From Cubamyces lactineus (taxonomy: Eukaryota; Basidiomycota; Agaricomycetes; Polyporales; Polyporaceae), in contig JACDTU010000008.1 in the NCBI GenBank assembly GCA_022376465.1, positions 372,001-436,000 on the forward strand: a DNA stretch of 64,000 bases, written 5' to 3'. Both the position numbers and the translations under genes were made by a program. Positions 55,729-64,000 of this stretch are shown in pieces. The notes beneath the pieces are model-generated. The model saw nothing but the letters and a program-made list of their open reading frames with translations. It did no database searches and had not been told where the DNA came from. Positions within the stretch are counted from its first letter, which is position 1. The number at the start of each line of letters is the position of its first letter.

Positions 55729-58700
55729 GCTATTGCCAAATTGGGATGGGGCTGTATTGAACGCCCGACGCTCGCAAGCGCCTATCATGCAAACCGCCTT
55801 GTTCTCGACGTCCATTCACAGTTATTTTGTCGACTCAGACCTTGTCGTATCCAAGTGGAAGAATTCTTTCTGAAATAACCTACCATAGGGCACAGGCTAC
55901 CTTCTCTTCTGATGAGTCTTGCCCGCGAATTGGCTGCTAGTCTCTGCGAATCTTCATGCTCGCCAAAGCTCCGCTTCAGATCTCCATCGCGCTCGAGAAC
56001 GTTTCATGCTTCCATTCACGCCCGTGGCCTACGGCAGGCGGCGCGTCGTCATGCCAGTACTATCAAGCCTTGCAGGTCAGTCAAAGTCAATTCTGAAGAC
56101 GCCAGGGCTCAGCTGTGGCAGTGGCACAATCACCACCATATACGTGCTGATCGTGCTGGCAGATATTTAATTGCCAAAAAGCCTTCTTATCCGATGCGGG
56201 AGACATTTGTGCGTTTGACGGAGCTTACAACCTTCCTGCATGGCTCTGCCTCGAGGCGTAGTGCTCACCAGCTCAGATAGTCATTGACGCCTTGTAGGTC
56301 CCATGCTCATCTCTTTGCTACTAATACTCGGCGTCATAGTCTAGCTGTATCACGCACTTGTCTAGCACGGCCTGACGGTTAATATCTATTCTGCATCGCA
56401 TCCAGCGCAAGCGCAGCTCTCGGCATGCGGCCTTGCGCAGACTCTCACCGCTGACCACTCTGCTACTCTTCGGGGTCCGACTGCAATCCTCGCGCCAGTT
56501 TCCCCGCTGCAGGGCTCGGATCTGATCCACGAGACTACCGTATGCTCCGGTGCACTGTGCATCTTCTACCGCACCAGCATCTCTTCCGACAGACTCGGAC
56601 GCGCCCAGATTCCAGCCAAAGTGAGCCGCAAGCACATCAACCGCATCTCGCGCTGGGCGTTCTCAGAGATCCTTCCGACGTCCGCACACTTATGCGGCCA
56701 GTCTCTTAGGAGCTCCAGGCTCGCTCGTGGCGACGTCATGCACTGGCGTACAGTGCCTATTTCGAGCATCTGGAGAGCAGAACCATCGAGAGCTGCCAGT
56801 GGGGTACCAGGCGCTCCGACCGTCCTGGCTCCTGCGGAGTCGGCAACCAACGCTCGACATTTCGTCCACATGCCACAGTACGTACACCCCATGCAGACTC
56901 ACAACCGACTTCTCCATCAGTCTGGCGAGAACCTGCACGCGCGTTCATGTACCACGCCGCCTCCTCTGCATTCGAGCCCGAGCCTGACCTTCGACATACC
57001 TGTTGTGCTGCACGAGCGAGTTTCAGGCTCCACGACCCGTACACCGTCCGGAAGATTACACATGGACATCAGAGGATGCCACCGTCTGCAGCGCACTGCG
57101 TGGTAGCACACGCAGCCGAAGGAGAAGAAATCGTGCATACGCGATATGCGACATCAATGCCGCCGACATCCTGCGTTGTGGCAATCCCGACTGCGACAGC
57201 ATGCGACCTTCGATCTTTGAAGATGCCGCCGGAGCCCAGCGAGTCCGGTGGCTGGTGGCTGGTGCCACGGCCACTCCAAGGCTATTTTCGAGGACCCTCC
57301 TCAGTCTATACCAAGTTCCACGTTCGAAATTCGAAGTTCGGTCCTCGAACATCAGAACGTCATGACCGAGGCGACAGACAGGGCTCCTACTATTCATCGA
57401 CGCACCCGCATCACGCGTCAGACAAGCATCTCCGCTCGCAGCTATGGAGCATCCGCTCACGAGAACCTGAACAAGATCCGTACGCGGTACGTCTCCTCGT
57501 CGAGAACCGAGATCCCAACGGTGCGCTTCTCCACGCTCCACGAACGCCACGAAGTCCAACTTAATGAGCACCGTTCTACCTCCGAAGCCTTCCACATCTT
57601 TCCACATAGTACAAGCCGTCGAGTGGGCTGCTGCTCGCTAGTAGCTACTCTCGGCATCGTACCGGGCATCTACGAAAATCGCACGCACGAACCTTCTCGT
57701 GGCTCATCCTCGCGCTCGCGCTCGTTTTACATGTACTAGTACGTGTTGATACACGCCAACCGCGTACACGCACACACACGCGCGCGCACGCACGAGCAAT
57801 CGCCCATCTCTTGTACTGTATAGTCTGTAAACTGGCGTCTCTCGATCAACTCAAACCGTGTGCGGTGACCGGTCAGCTCAACTTATGAACGCATCACCTA
57901 GGCGCACATTTTCTGCGTCTCACAATACGCGTACGAAACACCTTCGTCTCCGAGTCATGATCGTACAACGCCAGTGTACCTGTCTTCCCCCGCTCATCGT
58001 CCAAGTCGAGCATGCACGAATCGCGCGCATACATCGAGGCAAGACCGGTGTGTATCATATATTATTGTTACACATTAAGAACGAAGGCCCGACATCACTA
58101 CGTAGGTACTGGTAGACGACTTGGACTTGGACTCGGACCTGTTCAAGAACAACACCGCAGCATGAGTGGCACCCCGGAGGATATCGTAAGCATTTTGTTC
58201 GCAGACGGTCTACGTGTACTAGTATCATATCATATAGCATACCATAACCATATCGTTGTTTTACACGCCCCCTGATAGGGAGCGGGAGAAAGGTGTGGGG
58301 CTGGGAATTGGAGGGGGTGAGAAATTGGGGGTAAACACAGCAAGCACTGGGGGTATGTACAAGACAACAACAGGGGTTTGGGAACGGATGCGAGAACCGG
58401 AGGGAAGGGGAAGAGGCCGTAAGATGGATGAGACGAACAGCCTCATCTTCTTGATTGCTGACTGCGCTGCAGCGGGCGCTTCGCCGATCATGCTGCGGCA
58501 CGAACGCACGGATTACGCACATTGATACGGGGACGAAGTGCACGAGTAAGCAGCTGCTGAGGCTGCGCGCGCCTGCGTGGTCTGCGAAGGACACCACGGA
58601 TAACCGTGACGACGACGACACTACACGAGGTGGCTGCGTGCCTGGCACACCTGTGCGCGGGCACACACGCCCGTGCGAGAGAGCGCGAATGGCCGGAAGG

Positions 58701-58996
58701 GTGCGGAGTTGTGAGGCGTTCGAGGGAGTTACGGCGGCCAGCGAGCGAGATCTACAGGTGGATAGCTGGATAGTCGGGGATACCAGTGCGAATGCGAGCG
58801 AGAGTGCGAGTGTGCTAGTGGAGGAGCGGAGAATGGTGATCCGCGCTCGGATATCCGGCTCCAGCTCAACCCGAGCATAGGAACGGAATAGGAACCTCTT
58901 GAGGGCGAATGTGGATGCGAGTGTGGGTGGGGGATATCTCGAAGAAGCTGCAGCACGCAGAGTGGACGCAGAACTTCCACTCAGAAGGGAACCAGT
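55729..58996. other. GC-rich stretch without a recognisable gene
   Basis: Between repeat copy A and the hypothetical gene at 59.0 kb are many long frames that overlap on both strands (for example plus 56947-57564 and 57248-57739, minus 57056-57607 and 58055-58666). None has a family motif. Plus-strand readings such as SKSILKTPGL near 56090 and AICDINAADILRCGNPDC near 57150 look protein-like but cannot be joined into a model. It may hold a fast-evolving gene, long 5' or 3' leaders, or decayed elements. Confidence 0.35.
57765..57795. repeat. Alternating AC/CG simple repeat
   Basis: A purine-pyrimidine alternating run of about 30 bp (TACACGCACACACACGCGCG and onward). Such runs can form Z-DNA and are prone to length change. 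Confidence 0.7.
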
Positions 58997-59767
58997 TCAG
59001 AAGCGCGCGAGGCCTTCGTCCTCTTCCGATATCGATGAGAGGGACGAGTGCCGCGAATGCGGTCCGCGCCATCCTCTCCGGGAATGATATGGCAAGGCAC
59101 CTGCATTACCTGCCGCCGATATCGATGACGGTGGAGACATGTCGCGCACAGGCGAGCCTGTCGACAGGGGCGAGAGCGTCGGGGACGGAGAGGGCGAGGG
59201 TGATGTTGAATAGAGCACGGTCGCGCCCGGGGTATGTGGGGTATACGTTGACGGAGCGGGCGGACGCGGCGTCGCGGTGTAAATGACGTACGGCTCGTCT
59301 GATTCATCGAGCTCGTCGATGGTATCTGGCCGGCGCACGTAGCCGGCGGAGTTGTAGTCCCAGGAGTCTGCCGCAGCGTCGGCGGCTGCGATGATGTCTT
59401 CCCAAGAGTACGTGCGTGCGCGTCTCTGCGAGAGGAATGAGACGGGTAACGTTAGAGGATGGGCCGAGACATGAGCGGGGCGAGAAGCACGGAAGGGTAT
59501 GGAACTCACAGGAATGAAAGAGGGCTGATCGCCGCTTGAGGCGACTCTGCGCGTCCACTCTCTGCGGCGGAGGAACTCTACACGATCCTTGCGCTGGGAG
59601 AGGCTCTCTGTGGACTTGCTCTGTTTGAGGACGCGCCCGTCGCGTAGAGAATGGGGGCGCGGAGGGAGAAGGGACTTGTCGCCAGTGGTGTCCCAAGAGT
59701 CGGACATGGAGGGGAGACGAGGGAACTGGATCATGTTCGAGTAGTGCGAGCTAGACGAGGAGGCCAT
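58997..59767 (-). CDS. Uncharacterised Ser/Pro-rich protein
   Basis: Not recognised. The ATG at 59767-59765 gives MASSSSSHYSNMIQFPRLPS. Then come SDSWDTTGDKSLLPPRPHS, LKQSKSTESLSQRKDRVEFL and RRREWTRRVASSGDQPSFIP. An in-frame intron of about 90 nt (GTGAGTTCC...TCTCGCAG) probably follows, since its donor, acceptor and pyrimidine tract are all good. The protein resumes RRARTYSWEDIIAAADAAAD, SWDYNSAGYVRRPDTIDEL, then a Pro/Ser/Thr-rich tail ending SSLSSISEEDEGLARF at 58997. The SWEDI-helix and Ser-rich phosphorylation-like motifs suggest a regulatory, mostly disordered protein of about 225 residues. No signal peptide or membrane segment. Confidence 0.65.
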   Translation of the reverse strand: MASSSSSHYSNMIQFPRLPSMSDSWDTTGDKSLLPPRPHSLRDGRVLKQSKSTESLSQRKDRVEFLRRREWTRRVASSGDQPSFIPVSSIPFRASRPAHVSAHPLTLPVSFLSQRRARTYSWEDIIAAADAAADSWDYNSAGYVRRPDTIDELDESDEPYVIYTATPRPPAPSTYTPHTPGATVLYSTSPSPSPSPTLSPLSTGSPVRDMSPPSSISAAGNAGALPYHSRRGWRGPHSRHSSLSSISEEDEGLARF

Positions 59768-61999
59768 TGTGCGGACGCAAGAGCGTGAGTTTTGCTGTCA
59801 GAGAGCTTGAGGGGAGAGCACGGAGTGGTCAGCGGGCAGGGAGGCGGAGCAGAGACGCGCGCGAGGAGGAGACTTTGGGGAGTAGCGCGGAGGTGGGAGG
59901 GGCCATGGGAGGGAGGGGTGGAGGATTAAGTATGGGCTGGGGGAGTTAGGAGCTGGGCCGAGCGTGCGTTGGAGAGTTGCCGGTCGTTCGGATTTGGACT
60001 CGGATTCGGAATGGGCGTCGAAATGAGCGGAAGGCTGGAAGAAGGCGATGACTCAACTTCCCTTTTCGCCCTTCCTCTATGCCGTCACCCAGGCGTCTGT
60101 TTCTCCTCCAGCGTTCTAGGCCACCGACCCCGCCTCCCGCCCCCCGCCTCCACCAACGTTATGCGCACCGTCATCCACATCTTCCTTGTCCGTCCTCTCG
60201 CCCACGTTCGCCAGCGCAGCGGCGCGCGCTCGCTAAGCAACTCCTTTGTTCTCTCTCGCGACGTTCGGTTGCGTATCTGTCGCAAAAACAACAAATGGTC
60301 GCAGGCCCATTCCTGTCATTCTCGGTTCCAATCCCGGACGGCCTTCACGTGGGCTCACTCAACCGGCCGCACGACTACAACGATGCTGTGCGCCCTCCTC
60401 GGCTACCGACAGAGTTATTCAGGGCACCCGACTCAGTCTGCTATATGATCGCCTTTGCGACCCGCTGGAAACATACGCCGTACGCCGTACGGTCATACTC
60501 TATTTGTCCGCTAGGACGAATCGGCAGTTTGCCCTGACAGTGCCAACTCAATCTGAACCCACAACGCTATCCAGCCGCGACATCCCCACCATCTCATCTC
60601 GCCCGCAGCACGCATGCCAATCATGGTCGTCCAGCACCTAACAACACCCGCCCGCCTGCTTTGTCCGGATATCCATCTGATTCATATCCTGCGAGCATCA
60701 CGGCATCGATATCCCATACAGTATGCGCGCATAGATATGTAGATATCCTGGGAGGCTCGCTGGCGAACACTGAACGTGAACAGCCCACGCCTCAATCCGC
60801 GCACGATATCCAGATATCTCTGCACCCCCATCGCAGCGAGCCCCACGCCATTAGCACCCCCATCGCGGCGCGCAGCCCCGGTGACCACGACAGGCCGCGC
60901 GTCCGCGTCCGAGTCCGGCGCGTCGAATGGTTGACACAGCTTGACAGATCGCAAAGCACCGCGGTCGCGTGCGAAGCCAAGCTGGGGGATGCTGGCCAGG
61001 CCGTAGCAACGTGCCTCCTATCCGGTCCACCTCGGCCTCTTCCCACCACGACCCTTCTTTTAGCATTCAAAAGCCTGCGACACGTTGCTCCCGCGCGTCG
61101 CGAAGGAAATTCCCCTCTGGCTTAGCTCAAGGTCCCCCGGCGGGTCCGCCGCCGTTACAGAACCATCTTCGGATTCTTGAGGCTCGCTGTTCACGGCACT
61201 CCGCTGCATTCTCCCTCGCGAGCTGAGGCTAAGAGATCAAACCGTCGGGCTCCGACGTGTTCCAACTTCCAAGGTACGGCCCAGACCGTGCTCCTTTTCA
61301 CTAGTCTTCGAAGTTCGTGCACTCTCGTCGTGACCCGGGACGACCGAGGTCTTCTCGGGCGGAAGAACCCCGTGCGGCGTACGGCGTACGAGATCGTCGG
61401 TTCGGCGCCACAGGCTTGAATCCGATGTGCCACGCTCACCGTGAGTACACGAACGACGAACGCACGGACAAGAAATATAATGATGATACAAAACGCAGAA
61501 AACCGCGTCCCCGCAGCATACATGGTAGTGCCCCGCAGTACTCAAAGTACCCGTTGACCGCAGCGAGCGACGCAGCGCGTGAGCTGGCTCCGGAGTGCGG
61601 AGTGGATGATCTGCGCGGTGGCGCGGCAGATTGCGTGGTGCGGGGGGAGAACGCGTCTGCCAGTGCCAATTTGCCATGACGGGAAGTTGGAGGCTTGGAG
61701 CGCTGCTGTCAACGTCAACACCGCGTCGTCACCCGAGCAACGGGGGACGCCCAGGGACGCGAGATGGAAGACGCGACCTTTTGGGTACTGCGACGAGAAT
61801 AGACAGTGGGCACCGGACAGCGGGCCAGCTTGGGCCAGGGCGTTGGGACCGCCCGGTGCGCTCCAGTCGGACTCGGCTCATCCATCCCCTTGGCCCGCCT
61901 CTGGAGATCTGAAAGCTTGAGTGTGAGCCTGCTTGACCTTCACAGGGAGACGGGACTCGAGACCTCTACGCTCGCGAGGCGCCCCGCGAGGGCCGCCTT
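59768..61999. other. GC-rich region without a confident gene
   Basis: It should hold the promoter of the gene ending at 59767 near its left end. Frames on both strands overlap extensively and none resembles a family. The tandem word CGTACGC occurs near 60476-60497, and its complement near 61371-61393. No RNA gene was recognised. Confidence 0.4.
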
Positions 62000-62983
62000 C
62001 TAAGTTCTCGACTTACAATGTCCTCGTCTTCTCACCGGAAAGCAGCAGGAATGAGATGTAAGATCCAGCGACGCCCGGGCATTTACGAGAGGTTTCGTGA
62101 GGGATATACGGGATTCGCGTACGTTTGTCGCCGGCCTTAGGTGAGCTGGGCAACGCATGCGCATTGCGCATGGCTCCCTGACGAAGTCGGAGGTCATGAA
62201 ACATGCTGACAACCTTTGAAACAGCATCCTCTTCGCATTCGGCGAAGTCATGAATCTCATGATCCCCAAAACAGGTATGTTGCATGACGTTCTACACATC
62301 TTGACCGTCCGATGGACTGTTTCGAGCTTGCTGTTACACATCCCTGCCAAGAACATCGTTAGCGGAGCCGATGACAGGACCCTCCCTGTTAGCAGAGTAA
62401 CGAAGCGTCGATGTCGTGGGCGTAGCGACTTGCAAGATGATGACCCACCGGCCAAAACCAGTGCGTACTACTGAAAAGCCGGATCTGCGCGCAGACGATC
62501 GATTTACACAAACAAAGGTTGGCTTATATATGTGGCTCGAGTCTCGAAAGTTGCAGCGGAATGCCAGCATGCAGCGCGCGAGGCCTAGGCCGCCGTAGCC
62601 CCCGCCGCGCGTCCGAGCAACTCGATCACCTGATCGTGGAATTCGTGAATCGCAAGCGCGACGCGCTGCGGTGCTCGATTAGGCAGGCGTTGTAGTTCTC
62701 TCCCGCCACTCCCATCTCCCGCATCCTTCTGACGCACGAAAGCCTCCGCGACCACGTCAAGGCGTGTCAGCACCGGGGCCATGCGTCAGCAATCAATCGC
62801 TCATATGCAGCGAGAGCTCATCAGCGCGCAGGTGAGCACATCATTTATTCGTTCGTCGTTCCGATAATCGCGAGCCTTTAACAATGCAACGCCGGCGCTT
62901 GTGGCGGCGGCTGCCCTGGACCAACCGCACAACGTGAGGAGGACACTACGTATCATTGAGATGCATATACCCCGATCGGGCAT
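62000..62983 (-). CDS. Possible uncharacterised small gene(s)
   Basis: Minus-strand readings of natural composition appear at 62013-62285 (HEIHDFAECEEDAVSKVVS, FHDLRLRQGAMRNAHALP), 62334-62570 and 62585-62782. The last has an ATG at 62782 and reads MAPVLTRLDVVAEAFVRQ, then LAIHEFHDQVIELLGRAAG. They could be exons of one gene, but I could not find a consistent splicing path, and a plus-strand frame overlaps. No family recognised. Confidence 0.25.
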
Positions 62984-63049
62984 GACACGGCTGTTGGGCA
63001 GCAGCTGCCAGTTGCAGTGAGTAGTGGTTGGATCGATAGTTGGAGTTGG

Positions 63050-63890
63050 CTCACAATCTGCTTCTTATGTCTCCGGATTGTCTGTACTCTGGATTACTGA
63101 CGAACTGTCCAACTCTGCAGTTCGTCGGTGTCACTCTGAGCACATTCGACTCTCGGATCCATATTCGAAGCCGCATTGTTCTCCGTCGACTAGCGCGAAA
63201 TGAGTGCAGTGTCCGGCGACGATCGATCGATTACGAGCATTCCACCTATCGGCACGCCCCGACGTCGAGTCTTCAATCCTCTCCTCGCGCATCGTGCATT
63301 CACCTATAGTCTCGAGGAAGAGGTCTCAGAACTTCCATCACCGCACAGCAAGATAGGAGGTTCTCAATAGGTGTCGATCACCCCGTTATCCAGCGACGGG
63401 CGATGGGCAGCCAAGCCTCCGGGATCCACGCAACTTGAAGATGTTGCTCTACGAAGCGCCAGGACTTGGCGAACTTGCTCAGTAGCTTCGAGGAAGATAA
63501 CTCCCCGTGCTGGTTTATATGCTTTCTCAGGCACCGACGACAGCGGTGCTGAGCAGCTCGACTAGCTTGATCGGGACGTCGCTTGCTACGAGCTACTAAT
63601 CACCTATCACTGGGCACGTCGATCTGTCAATTGCAGTCGCCTTGTACGTCCGCCAAACCGAAGCCGCCCAGCTCTTCGAAACCCAACTACTCCGTCTTCT
63701 TCGTGTCTTCGTGGAGGGCTGTGCGCGACCCATCGCAGCCCATCGCGCTCGTCGGTCGGGTGATCCTACTGGCTTGACAGCGGGGCGCGGTTCGTGGGCC
63801 ATGCGCACATTGGGGGCACTTCGGGAGGAGGGCCGTTTAGTACATAAAGGCAGAGAGATTAAGGCACCGTGGCTAGCGGTACTGGTCTGA
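63050..63890 (+). repeat. Dispersed repeat, copy B (about 0.84 kb)
   Basis: Second copy of the repeat at 54931-55728, in direct orientation about 8.1 kb away. It keeps a short block missing from copy A (around 63680-63720, CTACTCCGTCTTCTTCGTGT). Frames shared with copy A include one reading KPPGSTQLEDVALRSARTW and TPRAGLYAFSGTDDSGAEQL, where most differences from A are single residue changes. Similarity stops just after GGCAGAGAGA and before the window end. Confidence 0.8.
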
Positions 63891-63964
63891 CCTCCCAATC
63901 CCGATCCTGCCTCTTGGCCTGAGTGCTCTTATTTACTCTAGCTGCTCGTCCCTCGTTTTCGCCT

Positions 63965-63998
63965 CGGGTTCTCGCTCTCGCTCTTGCTCTTGCTCGCG
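63965..63998. repeat. CTCGCT/CTTGCT hexamer repeat at the window edge
   Basis: About five imperfect units of CTCGCT or CTTGCT. It may continue past the window. On the sense strand it would read Ser/Leu/Arg repeats if coding. Confidence 0.6.
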
Positions 63999-64000
63999 GT

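Noticed and set aside
59430..59520. Continuous reading through the middle of the 59-kb gene as coding sequence
   Set aside because: The segment has a strong GTGAGT donor and pyrimidine-rich TCTCGCAG acceptor, so an in-frame intron is more likely than coding.
1..64000. CRISPR array, rRNA operon or telomere repeat
   Set aside because: No regularly spaced direct repeats, rRNA-like sequence or TTAGGG-type arrays were seen on either strand.

Overview
The window reads as nuclear DNA of a basidiomycete fungus, most likely an Agaricomycete. Genes are dense and lie on both strands. Nearly all are cut by many short introns (about 45-80 nt, GTAAGT/GTGAGT donors). The gene set fits: an alcohol (methanol) oxidase, a DUF6534-type membrane protein, a fungal Munc13-like protein and a CRIB-domain PAK kinase. 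There are no bacterial operons, Shine-Dalgarno sites, CRISPR arrays or rRNA genes. All gene models were spliced by eye, so outer limits are firmer than individual exon edges.

Layout. 1-1.17 kb: no confident gene. 1.17-3.81 kb (-): alcohol oxidase of the GMC family with a PTS1-like C-terminus. 3.9-5.4 kb: one weak candidate. 5.79-9.45 kb (-): PAK-like CRIB kinase with DFS in place of DFG. 10.3-11.2 kb (-): uncharacterised gene, divergent from UTP10 (11.45-19.33 kb, +), the HEAT-repeat rRNA-processing factor. 20.3-22.3 kb (-): DUF6534 membrane protein, followed by a poorly resolved second membrane-protein locus. 23.8-26.3 kb (+): a second GMC oxidoreductase. 26.7-30.3 kb (-): histone methyltransferase SET2, divergent from RPA49 (30.7-32.3 kb, +). 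32.8-35.2 kb (-): single-exon IQ/BAG-domain protein. 35.7-36.4 kb (-): SRPBCC lipid-binding-fold protein with a 12-nt micro-exon. 36.8-38.9 kb (-): auxin-efflux-carrier-type transporter. 39.9-42.9 kb: accessory stretch with two inverted copies of a tRNA-derived SINE and decayed or uncharacterised genes. 42.9-47.8 kb (-): Munc13-like MHD1-C2-MHD2 protein. 48.7-50.5 kb (-): DUF1365 protein. 51.8-52.9 kb (+): GH18 chitinase-like gene with a premature TAA. 53.5-54.7 kb (-): mitochondrial pyrimidine-nucleotide-type carrier. 54.9-64 kb: repeat-bounded, GC-rich stretch with one believable gene (59.0-59.8 kb, -) between two copies of a dispersed repeat of about 0.8 kb.

The genes do not form one pathway. 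UTP10 and RPA49 both serve ribosome production. SET2 marks transcribed chromatin. PAK, Munc13-like and BAG proteins suggest polarity, exocytosis and chaperone roles. The alcohol oxidase, second GMC enzyme and chitinase belong to carbon or wall metabolism. The most unusual material is the SINE pair with its decayed host genes (39.9-42 kb), the repeat-bounded 55-64 kb segment, the nonsense codon in the chitinase, and the altered DFG motif of the PAK kinase. No convincing wholly new system was found.
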